64,000 bases of DNA, taken from assembly GCA_025716815.1 (NCBI GenBank), contig JAIXMN010000002.1, positions 1,550,001-1,614,000 of the forward strand, written 5' to 3'. A program made the translations under genes and the position numbers. Every line of letters starts with the position of its first letter. The first letter of the stretch is position 1. The notes below the pieces were generated by a model. That model was given only the letters and a program-made list of their open reading frames with translations. It did no database searches and had not been told where the DNA came from. The DNA is from Dichotomocladium elegans. Its lineage: Eukaryota > Mucoromycota > Mucoromycetes > Mucorales > Lichtheimiaceae. Positions 46,027-57,569 of the stretch are shown here, one piece after another.

Positions 46027-47053
46027 ATGTCTTTTGCCATCATCATTGATATGCTCCACCTATTCACAGCTCAACGCGTCTTTCTGGTTCACAAGGTCAG
46101 CCACAGAAACAACCACATCTTTCAGAGATTAGCTATGCCTCGTTTAAAATCAGGCGTCTCGCCAAAAATACGAACGATTTCTACATGTCAGAGACACCGT
46201 CCTGTTAGTAACCGACCCGTCGTATCGCTCAGTCAACAGACGTTCCGCCGTTATACGACCGGACCGTCATCTTCGCGATCGCCCTTGCATGAGAGCTGCG
46301 CGGAAAAGCTTCGTCAGTGGATGTCCATTGCCTACAAAGGTTATCCCGCCCTCACCGGAATTGTTCTGGTCAACACTGCCGTCTTCTTCATATGGCAGAA
46401 CCGTGAAAACGCTGATGTCATGGCGAGGCATTTTGTGCATAAGGATCAGGACCTAAGCCAAGGTTACTGGTACACGGTTCTTACTTCTGGATTCTCGCAG
46501 GAGGGTCTATTGCATTTCGGATCCAATATGCTTTTCCTCTGCACTCTCGGTCGCCACGCAGTTCCTCTCCTGGGAAATGGAGGTTTCTTAGCAGCCTATG
46601 CTTGCCTCACCGTTGCGTCTTCGTTAGCTACTCGAGCATACCACACCTACATATATCCCCGTCATCACAACCATAAAAGCGGTTATCAATCGCATGGGGC
46701 TTCTGGCGCTGTGCTCGGCCTTCTTGGCTTCATTGGCGTAGCTGGTAAGAACAGCTATTTTCACTCTATTCCAATATGACAAACAATCTCTAACAAAAGC
46801 CGCATTTTTCCCATCCCAACCAGTGCCACACGTCCGTCTGTTTACCGATTTTGGGTTATCCTACCATAACTACTTTGTTATCGCTGCGTGTGTTGCGGGT
46901 GAAACGATCGGTGCTCTCTCAGGATTGCACTGTAACTGTTTCGGTGATAGTGATCCGGGACTGGAGAGTAATATAGACTATTCTGCTCACCTTGGAGGAT
47001 TGATTACTGGTATTATGGGAGGTATAGCCATGCGGATGGTTAGAAAAATGTAG
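46027..47053 (+). CDS. Rhomboid intramembrane serine protease
   Basis: Polytopic protease that cleaves transmembrane helices. Two exons: 46027-46744 and 46824-47053, intron 46745-46823. The N-terminus is basic and Ser/Thr/Arg-rich, consistent with a mitochondrial presequence, as in Pcp1/PARL-type rhomboids. Conserved elements: a first membrane helix (ALTGIVLVNTAVFFIW), the HF-x(2)-N motif in LLHFGSNMLFLCTLGRHAV, the catalytic serine in HGASGAVLGLLGFIG, and the catalytic histidine in DYSAHLGGLITGIMGG. Both members of the Ser-His dyad are present. The intron falls right after the serine helix. Its 3' end is 144 bp before the start of another mitochondrial gene, uL11m, on the same strand. An in-frame later ATG (MPRLKSG) is an alternative start. 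Confidence 0.92.
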
Positions 47054-47197
47054 CAAATTGTTCCTTGTCATCAATACATTTGTCAGGGTTAAAGTCAAAA
47101 TTTTTGCCTCCCGACTTCGTCCCCCGCTTGACACAATTCATACATTTGTTTTTTTTGGCCCTTTCCGTTTTCCTTTTTTTTTTGTCGCTCAGCCGTG

Positions 47198-47641
47198 ATG
47201 TCAAAGAAGCAGCAAGCAGCTGAAGTCCTTGTACGAATTCTCGTCTCTGCGGGCAAGGCCTCTCCGTCACCACCCGTTGGCCCTGCGTTGGGTGCCCGTG
47301 GTGTGAAATCCATGGATTTCTGCAAACAGTTCAATGACAAAACCAAACACATCGTTCCCGATACACCCATCCCTACCATTATCACCATCAAGCCCGATCG
47401 CACCTTCACGTTCGTCACAAAGACTCCACCTACCACATTCCTCTTGAAACGCGCTGCTGGTATCACGAAGGGCGCATCCAAGCCTGGCACTGAAGTCGCT
47501 GGCAAAATTAGTCTGAAGCACGTTTACGAGATCGCCAAAATTAAGCAGTCCGACGCGAACCTCAAGCATCTTCCTCTGGAAAGCATTTGCGGAAGCATCA
47601 TTGGTGTTGCACGAAGTGTTGGTATTCAGGTCATTCACTAG
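47198..47641 (+). CDS. MRPL19: Mitochondrial ribosomal protein uL11m
   Basis: Large-subunit mitoribosomal protein of the L11 family, which binds the GTPase-associated centre of rRNA. Single exon, 147 residues, starting [20 protein letters not shown]. The family signature [20 protein letters not shown] is complete, then [20 protein letters not shown] and [13 protein letters not shown]. The final [17 protein letters not shown] matches the conserved C-terminus. The absence of the archaeal/eukaryotic cytosolic L12-type features, and similarity to bacterial L11, indicate the organellar form. The CT-rich leader is typical of housekeeping genes here. Confidence 0.93.
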   Translation: MSKKQQAAEVLVRILVSAGKASPSPPVGPALGARGVKSMDFCKQFNDKTKHIVPDTPIPTIITIKPDRTFTFVTKTPPTTFLLKRAAGITKGASKPGTEVAGKISLKHVYEIAKIKQSDANLKHLPLESICGSIIGVARSVGIQVIH

Positions 47642-48231
47642 AGTTTTCGCTTTCTCTCTCTCTCTTTCACTCTATCTCCCCCTTAATTCCCTCTTCCCTG
47701 CTCTCTTCTTTGCCCCTCATCCTCCATTTATACATATATAAACCGATCCAGACAAGAAGAAAAAGAACTATTTTTGTACAGTACTTTTAGCTCTTTTAAT
47801 TGCCTAATTAGATTCGGATACGTTGAGCAGCAAAAATGGTTGAATGACATACCGTGATGGCTTCGCGCAACGGAAGATGGAGTAAAGGGAGGATCATGCA
47901 TCGTAAAAATAGGCATGTTTTCATCTGATTAAATAGAATGGGCATATGCATACATGTCTGCTTCATAAAACCAACTTTGCTTGATTCTACCTTCCACCCC
48001 CCCTCACTCACAGACCTCTTGCAAACGTCGGAGTGGCCAACGCAGCTGCGTCACAAGGTAACCTCCCGTTTAAGTTTCCTGGCTCCCTCCCTTCCTTCTC
48101 CCCCCCCCAAAAAAAGCCCGCATCGCCCAGAACCCCTTTTTTCATTGCTCTCTTTTTCTCTCTCTTATTTTTTCTCACTTCCTCGTCAGACTTCCCCCCT
48201 TCACTTCTCTCGATTATACCCCTCATCTAAA
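47642..48231. other. Intergenic region: uL11m 3' end and paralog B promoter
   Basis: 590 bp with pyrimidine-rich tracts (47650-47720 and 48075-48215). The frame of paralog B is open upstream to 47938, but the extra sequence is low-complexity and absent from paralog A, so it is treated as leader. Confidence 0.5.
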
Positions 48232-49332
48232 ATGGCATCTGAAACTCACTTGGGGAATTCATTCTTTGATGACGACCCATTCGCCGCCGGGCAGTCGCTT
48301 GAGGAGGAATTGCTTGGAAAGGGGTATTTTATGGAACCCCTTGGATCCTCGCTGGCAGCTGAATTGAGCGGATCCTCATTGGCGGCAGAATTGAGTTCTG
48401 CGACGAATGGCCCACCAGCACAGCCTCCTATAGGCGGAAACAACAAACTTGCGTCGCTGGCTATGAATCGCAGCGTGTCAAGCTCGCTCCTCGATTCACG
48501 GCGCTATGGAAAACATACACCGCCGGACATCCATCTTGTGGGTGGGAACAGCACAGACGCAGTAGAAAGCCCCGTCCTGTCACCGCCATGGTACGGTCGC
48601 AGCCGGCGCTCGTCATTTTCATCCACATGGTCGTCGCTGGACGCCGAGGACGACGACCCTTTTGAGATGCTCAAGCGTCAGCTAGAGGAGCTAAATTCGG
48701 CGGTGTGGGAAACCAAGACGCTCCATAAGCGTCTCTTCAACACGCTCTCCTCGGATGGCAATATGCGCACCACGCAGCCACCGCTAGAATTGACCATCAC
48801 ATCCGTCGCAAACCTCGTCGAACTAAAGTCTCGCGACCGCGAGCGCCAGACGAGCTATCTGAGAAATGTGGATGGCCATATTCGCAAAGAGATCATGTGG
48901 ATGGACCCCGACACGATTCGAGAACTCGACAGTCTCTTTGCGTCCATCAAATCAACGTTGCACGATCAGACCTATTCCTACGAAAATCCACTCCCAGCCA
49001 TCCGCAAGCTGAACATGGAAACCTCCTCCATGACCGAGTCGCTCGAGGAACTCAAGGAAATCATGTACGTCTCTAAGCGACAGGTTCAGGAACTCAACTC
49101 GCGTCTCCGATCGATCGCCAAGACCGTACACGAGGTCCGCAAGGACATTCGACGGATAAATAAGTTCTTGGAAGAAAAGGACGATGACGATGCGGTGATT
49201 CTAGAGAAGGGCGAAGTTGAACAACGGGTCAAGGATATCATGTGGGGACTAGATGATCTGGACGAAAAGAGCTCGCGAGAGATCCGACAGATGCAGCTCT
49301 TTTGGGAGGGCGACATGACCACGTTTTCTTAA
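48232..49332 (+). CDS. Conserved coiled-coil protein, paralog B
   Basis: Single-exon gene of 366 residues, starting MASETHLGNSFFDDDPFAAG, the paralog of 40178-41449. It has the same blocks: GQSLEEELLGKGYFM, RRSSFSSTWSSLDAEDDDPF, QLEELNSAVWETKTLHKRLF, and a C-terminal coiled coil. It is shorter, lacking most of the low-complexity middle. It carries a short internal tandem duplication (LGSSLAAELSGSSLAAEL). The last 300 coding bases are nearly identical in DNA to those of paralog A, while the upstream part differs more, including silent sites. The extreme ends differ (FWEGDMTTFS here versus CWEGRLDEVVAATSS). Same unknown function as paralog A. Confidence 0.85.
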   Translation: MASETHLGNSFFDDDPFAAGQSLEEELLGKGYFMEPLGSSLAAELSGSSLAAELSSATNGPPAQPPIGGNNKLASLAMNRSVSSSLLDSRRYGKHTPPDIHLVGGNSTDAVESPVLSPPWYGRSRRSSFSSTWSSLDAEDDDPFEMLKRQLEELNSAVWETKTLHKRLFNTLSSDGNMRTTQPPLELTITSVANLVELKSRDRERQTSYLRNVDGHIRKEIMWMDPDTIRELDSLFASIKSTLHDQTYSYENPLPAIRKLNMETSSMTESLEELKEIMYVSKRQVQELNSRLRSIAKTVHEVRKDIRRINKFLEEKDDDDAVILEKGEVEQRVKDIMWGLDDLDEKSSREIRQMQLFWEGDMTTFS

Positions 49333-51136
49333 TGAACACATGTGTGTATACCTTGCAGGCTGTAACATCTCTTCAACACCTCCATTTTTTGATTCCCCTC
49401 CCCCCTTTCCCCAAGTCATCTCCCCGCAAATTTCGAGCTCGTCATCGTTCATTCCTTTGCTACCTCTTCCTTACGCTTGTATTTCTTATGACATCTCCTA
49501 TTCCTTCTTTCCTCTCCCATTCATCTCTCTTTTCTGTTTAGAGGATTAATTATGTAATCAGCCGTTTTATAGACGGACAGACAAAGTATAATAGCTACCA
49601 GCGCCTTTCTCTCGTCCGAACGAATAAATCGATTGCTCACCATGCTGAAACAGATTTATTTTTGTGAAACATTCCGCCAGGCAGGCCGTCTACCAGGATA
49701 TGCGACATTCCAGGATGAGAGAAGGTCTTGTTTTTGGAGCATGGCAGTTATCATCCTGGATTTCTGGCGGAAACATGGGTGATAACAATAGTAAACGGAT
49801 GATTGACCATATCATCGATATACGGGTGATGGTTAGATATCTTTTGTATGTCGTGACCAGCTCTTCGAACAGCCACTGGCTCTCATGAATAAGGAAACGG
49901 TTTGGTTCTTCTGCTACAGTATTGAGTACATTCTCGTTTCTGCACTTGTCGTCGGCCAGAAGCAAAACTCAACTCTTGAATCTCACCAATAAGCCTAAAC
50001 CGCTTGCCCATGTTCACAGCCTTTTGGTATTCCGGAATTCAAGCCAAACCATCTTCACCCTTTGTCGGTCACCGCGTCTCCGCTTTGATCAGACGTACAC
50101 CTATCATCATGGACAAAGTTGAATATATACGCTCAACACCGGACTGTTCTTCAGAGGGGAAGACGACGAAGGGACCAAACACGGATATATCAATGTGGCA
50201 GCGATCTGTCTATGCGCAACTTGAATGGTATCAACTAAAATGAGCAATGTATTCTCAATTCAGAGCATCTCGCCCCACCATCGTCGTGTGCTGTAACCCA
50301 ATAAAAGGTCCCCGGCAGGCGAAGAATTGTTTGTACATAGTTATCCTCGCGAGTGCCGTATGTTAGCAACCTCTACCGACAATGGTTCGACTCCTACGAG
50401 AACTTGACTTACGACGGTCGTACGGCGTCCATCGCTGTAAGAACAATGGAAACATCTATTGGCATTGAGCATACCGATTTTTCCACGCCTATATTCGACA
50501 GCAAAATTGCTGAGAATGCTCAAACCTTTTAAGCACATCGTTAAAGATTTTTCACAAAAAGCGCGCGATGAGTATTCCGAATATATGCGTGGGTTGTTAG
50601 ATTTGAAGAAGAGATACTGAGGCTGAAAGCGGCGAGGGGGGGGGAGAATGAACAGCCTTATCTCATCGCTCGCAACTTTCAGTTTGAGAAAGACTTTAGG
50701 CTGCAGCAAGAACTTCAGGGAGACCCAGGCCGCGGGAAAACCCGTTTGCCTTATGGGATCTGTCTCAAGGCTCTACGTATCTTTAACAAGGCTGCTCTCC
50801 GCTATAGACTTCCTTGATCTCGCAGTAATTATCTATTATGGCCAGTTGTCTCTGACTACGTACATCTCACATGCCTTTTCCGCTCACCACCTTCCTTCCT
50901 TCCTTTTTTCTCATTTTCGGTCCCCTACATCGAGTCAAAGATGAGCCCAAGGTTGATCACTTGTTGCTAGAGCAATATGAGGAACCTTGGCGGTGTTTGA
51001 CAGTAGGTCTTAACTATCGGGAGTTTGCATACAGTCGGTGAAGAGTGTCACACACCAACTCTTCCTTGAAGTTTCCTAGAGTCCGAGCCTAAGCTCAGAT
51101 AATGGAGTAAGCTGGAATCTATGGTTTTTTTTCTCA
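49333..51136. other. Gene-poor stretch with coding-like fragments
   Basis: After the paralog B terminator, fragments look protein-like but are scattered over frames. On the plus strand 50350-50630 encodes YVSNLYRQWFDSYENLTYDG followed, one frame over, by KHIVKDFSQKARDEYSEYM, and 50640-50800 contains ENEQPYLIARNFQFEKDFR. The frame breaks suggest a decayed gene of unrecognised family. On the minus strand 49690-49965 is similar in character. No intact gene is supported. Confidence 0.35.
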
Positions 51137-51339
51137 TTAAATAATATATGTACAGAGTAGAGAATACAAAACGGGTATATACAAGAACAATGTATGTAGA
51201 ATTATTGATTTATCCTCGTGGAAGGGGTGCTTGTGTGGCCCACCAAAATCCGGTGGGTTCATCTCTCCCTTGTTCTGTAATAGTGCCCAACTTCTCATGG
51301 TCAGGAAAAGGGACAAGTCGTGGCCAGTCAGCAATTTGG

Positions 51340-53560
51340 TCACCATGACTCGAAGCGAACTTGACACTTGTGCCACAGACAGACCCTCGGATGCTTAACA
51401 AAAGAGCACAAGTAGTCCATGGCCTGATGCCAAAATGTCATGGGTTCAGCAAGTTGAGCGTCGACATAAAGCCATGGAGTCCCAGTACATAGAGCGCCTA
51501 AAGAGTTGATGTGAGTCTCTCCCAAAGTTTTGTTCTGGATCATTGCGCGGACCGTCAAGGACGTGTTGGTTTCAAAGGGGGGGGCATTTGTAATTGGTAG
51601 TGCCACGTTGACTGGGGCATTGTAGTGGTCCAAAACCAAATCAAATCCGTCCGAAAACACTATGTTTCGCGCACGGGATTAGTGATTTGGCCAGATTAGA
51701 TAGCAACCCCAAAACTGTGCGCCAGTCTCCTGCGTAATATCGGCCTTCACTGCACCCGTTCCTGAATAGAGTTTATTGATCTTGTCGCCGTTTTCCGCCC
51801 ACGCTAAAATATATCATAAACTGTAAGACAATCCACCTGTCCACTTAATGTGGCTGACATGTGCTTTACCGTTCCGATGCATGTTCATAAAGTTTTCGAA
51901 TCCCCTTGACGGGATCGTCCGGGCGTACAATCCTCAACTGCCCGAGCTGCTGCTTCAAGATCCGATTGTACTTGTCCTTTCCAAACAATCCATGCAGTGG
52001 GTCCGTACTACCCCGTCTGTTCCTTATACATAACGCTGTTGGAGAACAGATCACCCTTTTCCACGACTGATGCAGCAGCAGTTGGTTTCGGAACGCCAGC
52101 TCGGCGGTACAAACACTCTTGCTTGATGAGATCCTACTGAACCCTAGTTGGCAATATCTTCAATCCGCCCCCCCCCAGCACAACCTCTTGCATCCCTCGC
52201 TAAAATCAAAATGGATATGATAGAGCCTGGGGGTCATTGCGACTGTGGATAACATGGCTGTACGCCAATGCCAAAGGTAGCCCGTAGTCCCTTTTGCTAA
52301 TGAAATCTACAAGTATTTGGGTTCCATACACTTCGATCTGTTCCCCCAAATGGGTCCGTGCAGCATGCGCCTATAAAAAACACATATAAATGCATGGAGC
52401 CTTGCCGGTCCTATGTAACGTATGTTATTTTTATGATCTGTAAGCCAGAGCTTCGGCGTATAACTGAGATCTGGGATCTCTCGCCCCAGTAGACCGGGAT
52501 CGAACCTTGGATTTGGACGAATGAGAGGATATGCGCGCCATCGCGCTTGGCTTTATACAACGCGGCTTGTTTTGTTTCATTATAATTGGCCACATGACCT
52601 TTGACAATCGGTGCCGCGCGAGAAAAATCTCGCGCTCGCGTGGGTATCGGCAGTGGCGGGTGATGAGACATAAGTAGAATTGTTTCTGGTCAATTCGGGC
52701 GCGTCCAATTGAATGACTTTTTTGTGCAGACTCTTCCGTTAGATCCTTTTGTGTTAATTTCCACTCACATTCTTGTATTACCGCTAAGATATAGTTGGAG
52801 TACAAAGTCAAAAGAACACGCGCTGCTGTCAGCAAATTCATATTACGAAATGCAACATCACATGGGGGCTGGGACCTGTTGCTTTTACTCCTAGCAGATA
52901 CTGGCCGTACATACGTGCTTTAATCAATTTCGCCAACGCATGTCGATTCAAAAAAAAATCGGCTGTTGGTCTATATATTATGATGATGAAACGCGCTCTT
53001 CCGCTAGCCACACATCAAGAACATGAAGAGAGGGCGTTTATATACATACGCTTTCCCACACGGCCTTCCTAACTCTATAGCTCTGTTGCTCCTGCTGCTA
53101 TCTCTGAAAACTCAGTGAGATCATAGGAGTAAGAAGAGTCAAAACACCCCAACTTGAGATAGTCCTCCAGTAGTTGAATGTATCTCTGTTCGTCATGAAA
53201 GTGTATAAATGTTAATTCATAGGAAGTCAGAGCTTCGTCATATCAACATGGGTCCCTGAAAGGCCCGATAATGGGGGTTTGTGCCAACGGCAAAACATGA
53301 AGTGCAGTTATGCAGCGCATGTCATGGTCACAAATAGATCCCCGTCCTCTCTCGCACCGTAATTAACACCGTACAGCCGCCAAATAAAGTTGAATAAACC
53401 CGAGCAACCCGTGGATGGGAAATATGATCTCCTCGTCTGTGCCAGATGGGATGTCAGTTACGGTGTCTTGATGGAAACAGAGGTAGCGCCAGGCATCAGG
53501 AAAAAGAGATTCGGATTGACCTGCGTTATTCATAAACGACACAACACCACCCAATGCACA
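51340..53560 (-). pseudogene. Broken SAC-domain phosphoinositide phosphatase
   Basis: Remnant of a SAC1/synaptojanin-type phosphatase, read in order on the minus strand: IFPIHGLLGFIQLYL (53440-53380), FDSSYSYDLTEFSEIA (about 53150-53090), KGHVANYNETKQAALYK then ILSFVQIQGSIPVYWGE (52600-52480), AHAARTHLGEQIEVYGTQIL (about 52372-52310), HIHFDFSEGCKR (52220-52180), the catalytic segment VVRTHCMDCLERTS (about 52017-51970), WAENGDKINKLYSGTGAVKAD (51812-51750) and FSDGFDLVLDHYNAP (51655-51610). The order is that of the SAC domain. Frames change several times, and a stop follows the catalytic loop. The loop itself deviates from the usual R-x-N-C-x-D-C-L-D-R-T (N to H, D to E). I judge it a pseudogene; some frame changes could be introns. 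Confidence 0.72.
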
Positions 53561-53689
53561 GACATATAATAAACACCAAAAAGTTATCCATAGTACTTGC
53601 CTTCCAAGAAAACTGCACCCGTACAGCGATTTGCATTTAAAAATCCACTTTTCTTGGACCGTATAGACCCATTCTTTGGCTTCGGTATT

Positions 53690-54520
53690 CTACAGTCTCG
53701 GTGATTGATGATATAATTCCAGCATTTTTTTATTCTCCTTCAACAAAGTAAATCTTCTCCATGCTTGGCTTGTTATGTAAGAAAACTTTTTCAGAATAAA
53801 CCCAGACTTGGAACGTACATGACATCTACTACAGCTTGACATCTTTGGGGCATAGTGTCTACCAAGTTTGGCAATAACATCCAAACGTATTTTCTGCCAT
53901 TCTCCATGGAGGGCGGTCTCCAGATCAGCACTACTACTGATGTATGTTTTCTGGCTTTGATCTGGTTATCCAGGATACCCCAAAGGGGCACAATTGGATT
54001 TAGATATGGACTTTGAGCTATCCAGAAATCAAAGCCTGTTATACCTGCATTCTTCTTCCACCAAGACCCGTATCCACCAGTATGATAGCTGGCTCCTTCC
54101 TCTTGAACGATGAATTCCTCCCCGTGCTCTTCTGTCACTTGCCTAAGCCACGGAAGGAAGTCATCGCTCAGACATTGGACATGTTTGTCCTGATTGCTAT
54201 TAAGGGTCCAGCTCTCCAAAATGGAAGCAACCCCAAACCATTATTGCACCTTTACTGAATTTATATGTTGGAAGAATACGCTTGCTGTCAAACCTCCTCC
54301 CTGCCTTTCTGATGACTCTTACGCCACATCATTATGATTGAGAAAGGAAACGAGTCTCGTCAGACCAAATCACTCTTCTCCAGGCTACGATGGCCCACTC
54401 GACTCTTTAGTAAGATGGACAAGGTCACTTTGTTGATAGAATCACTACTATCTTCATGCCATGGATGTGAATTCTTTTTAATTACTGACATGGATTTCAT
54501 GCGTTCAGTGTCATTTTATA
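53690..54520 (-). mobile_element. Dead Tc1-type transposase, second subfamily
   Basis: Minus-strand frame 54219-53791 (142 codons) contains IVQEEGASYHTGGYGSWWKK, FDFWIAQSPYLNPIVPLW and DNQIKARKHT, then PNLVDTMPQRCQAVVD. This is the C-terminal half of a Tc1-like DDE transposase. The first catalytic Asp is in VIWSDETRF (about 54350), one frame away. The second Asp is Glu here (usually QEDGA) and the catalytic Glu is Val (NPIV instead of NPIE), so the enzyme is inactive. It differs from the DD34E element at 34.8-38.5 kb and represents another subfamily. Confidence 0.8.
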
Positions 54521-55101
54521 TTTAGCGCGAAATTCCCTTGGAAATACAGTGTCAACGCTTACTAATGTTGGATCAAGAATCTATCTCCTGATGGATATCT
54601 ACAGTATAATTAAGACGCTATGCATGACTAGAAACACGTTAGACGGCTGCTGTCTTGATACTGGTTCATTCTGAAGATGGTATTTGCGCTGGATCCTCAA
54701 GCAATAAGGAATGACAACTGAAATATTGAACACTTTTCTGTCATTTCTGCTTATGATATATTACTCTACCAGCAGACGCTTTGTATCGATTGGTCCATTA
54801 TCATATGATTTATAAGAAATAGAAGCGCATAAATCGCCCACTGTTGAAAACTTTTGATAGGCGCAGCATATCAACGCTGGTGGCAAGATATCCCTTTAAT
54901 CAAGAATGATAAAACTAAGTTAGACCATCATGGAAATGAATATCCTGTAAAGGGTTCAGTAGTCACCGTCTCAGGAAAGCATTACATGCTCATGGTTTAT
55001 GGCCGTTTACCTACCTTAGGGAATGGCGGAGATGAATTTTAGCAGCCATCCGTCGTCGTTGGGTGTTCGCAGCGTCGAGCATCGCTTCTTAGAGAGTTCC
55101 A
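54521..55101. other. Intergenic stretch
   Basis: AT-rich DNA between the transposase relic and cactin. No gene, RNA or repeat was recognised; the promoter of cactin should be in the final part. Confidence 0.4.
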
Positions 55102-57455
55102 ATGCCACGATCACCTGAAAGGAGACGTAGTCATCGTAGTAGAAGTCGAACACCCGATCGCCGAAGAGCTGAACATCGCAGCGATAAACACAAAAAGTAA
55201 TTTAACATTCTTGAGCTAATGATATAGATCGCTGACATTTCTTCCGCTCCTTCTAAGGCGCAGAGACCGCTCCAAATCACCAGACGATCGGCGCCGCCGG
55301 AGAAAAGAAAAGAAATCGAAGAAAGAGCGATATAAGGACTACAGTGACTTTGAGGATGACGAAGCTACGGAAGCTCCACCGTCCTCTAGACCGTCTCTTG
55401 AGCATCTCGGCTACTCGAACGTGAATAATCCTTTTAATGACATTAACCTTGAATCCAAATTTGTTTGGTCCAAAAAGAAGGATCGTGATCGAAAAATGTT
55501 TGGCAAGAACCCCGAAGAAATCAGACGTAGAGAACGCGAGCGACGAATCGAAACTGAAGAGGAGCTTGCGAAACTCAACAAGCGACGTGCTGAACGCGAG
55601 ATCGAGATGCGATTGCGAGAAGAGGAGCAAGAACGCATGCAACGCGATGCTGAACTAGCGCAGATGGGAGACTGGGAGGCAAAGGAAGAAGAGTTTCATC
55701 TTGAGCAGGCCAAGCGACGCGCAGAAATCAGACTCAAAGAAGGCCGTGCGAAGCCCATCGATATTTTAGCAATGAACCTACGCTTGGCGAACGAGCCTGA
55801 CAAAGTTGAAGAGGATGTGGAACTCGAAATCGACTTGGAAGAGCCGTATACCATCTTTGACGTAAGCGTCTTTATTATAAGCTGGGTTGCTACTATAATC
55901 CCAAATGGAAGGCGACGAGTTTGACCGATTGCTCCTCTTTAGAATCTGTCATTGGAAGAGACGGAGGAACTGCATGAAGACATCCAAATGCACCTCTCGC
56001 TCGAGAAGAATGAAAAGACTCTCGAGTTTTGGAGAGCCCTTATTGTAGTCGCTGATGACCGACTGAGCAAACTGCGTGCGAGTGAGAATTTCCGTGCAGC
56101 AACAGGGGTCACGGAACAAGTGAAGGCCGATGTGGACCGTGTGTTATCTGGTAAGACCTACAACCAGCTCGAGGCTCTGCAACAGCAGATCATCCGCAAG
56201 CTGGGGTCGAATGAGCCTGTCGATGTCGAATACTGGGAAAATTTATTGCGTGAACTCGTCGTATACAAGGCAAAGGCAAAATTGACAGACATGCACCAGG
56301 AGCTCCTGACTAGCCGGTTGATACAGCTTCGAACGCGGCAAAGGGAGGAGGCGCTCAAGGTGCAAGAAGAGCTTCAAAAGGTCCTCTTCCAACAAGATGC
56401 CCTTGAAGTGCATGGTCGTGGTGTGGAAGCTGGCGAAGGCATAGAAGTGGAGCCTGTTGACCAGGATCTGACAGAGGAGCAGGATCGAGCATTTGAGGAA
56501 CAAGCGGCGCAAGATACACCTCTCGATATTGAGGTGTATGAGCGAGCAATGAGCCCAGAGCCTTTTAAGCAATTATATAGAGAAGATCGAGAGCTCCCTC
56601 TCATTGATCCTATCGATGACTTGCGCGAGCTGGTATGACATAACAAAAGATAGATACTGACCTATATATGAAGAGATTGGCTAAAACTCACATCAATACA
56701 GATGTCACAACGACGACGCGTGCTAGCAAAGAAGATCATCCCTATCCGACGGCAACCGAGGCCAGAACCGGTTTCAACCGAGCCAGCAGATGATTCGATC
56801 GCATCAGCGGCTCTCTTTGAACAGGAAGCTGCAAAGGGTATCGACGAAGACGAGGCGATTTTCAACATTGAAGCAGAGCTGGCTAAGCAGACATACATGT
56901 GGCAAGACAAATACCGACCACGTAAACCACGGTACTTCAATCGTGTCCACACTGGCTTCGAATGGAATAAATACAATCAGACACATTATGATCATGATAA
57001 CCCACCGCCAAAAGGTAATGTTTCAAAGTGTACATGTCACATCCAAAATATTGATTATATTCCCTCTCGATATAGTTGTCCAGGGATACAAGTAAGCGAT
57101 ATGATAGCAAGGAATATCAGTTCTGGCAAACGACTCACTATTTGCAATAGATTTAATATATTCTATCCTGATCTCATTGACAAGTCCAAGGCTCCGACAT
57201 ACTCTATCGAAAGGGACCCTGAGTCTACGGAGACGGTTCTGATCCGGTTCCGTGCTGGTCCTCCTTACGAGGTAATACAAATACACATAGCGAGATAAGG
57301 TGGTATGAAGTCTAACTATTGGTCATTAGGACATCGCCTTCCGTATTGTTAACCGCGAGTGGGAGTACTCGCATAAAAAAGGATTCAAATGTAGTTTTGA
57401 TAGAGGCGTTCTTAGTTTATGGTTCCATTTCAAGCGCCAATTCTATCGCAAGTAG
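55102..57455 (+). CDS. CACTIN: Cactin (spliceosome-associated)
   Basis: Conserved nuclear protein associated with late spliceosomes. Seven exons: 55102-55196, 55258-55861, 55943-56632, 56702-57014, a 16-nt microexon 57076-57091, 57151-57271 and 57330-57455. The N-terminus is an Arg/Ser-rich block (MPRSPERRRSHRSRSRTPDR), then NPFNDINLESKFVWSKKK, long charged helices with RAKPIDILAMNLRL, and FWRALIVVADDRL of the middle domain. The C-terminal cactin domain is complete: WQDKYRPRKPRYFNRVHTGF, NKYNQTHYDHDNPPPK, VVQGYKFNIFYPDLIDKSKA, FRAGPPYEDIAFRIVNREWE and GFKCSFDRGVLSLWFHFK. The microexon contributes VVQGYK; without it the domain breaks, so it is strongly supported. Its stop is 114 bp from the stop of the convergent metacaspase. 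Confidence 0.95.
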
Positions 57456-57569
57456 TGTATAAAATGTCTTCTGTCTTTTATTACTATTGTTATCGTTATT
57501 CAGTTGTATGTAGAAATTCGTGTCTACATTCTTGTGTATGTATGCACGCGATGGGTCAGGTTTTATTAA

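Noticed and set aside
47938..48231. In-frame 98-codon N-terminal extension of paralog B
   Set aside because: It is low-complexity pyrimidine-rich leader and has no counterpart in paralog A, whose start aligns with the internal ATG.
50380..50400. GGTTCGACTCC resembling a tRNA T-loop
   Set aside because: No matching D-arm, anticodon stem or acceptor stem could be drawn around it.
51137..51376. IPPc (inositol 5-phosphatase) domain after the SAC remnant
   Set aside because: No catalytic IPPc motifs could be found, so a full synaptojanin-type protein is not supported.
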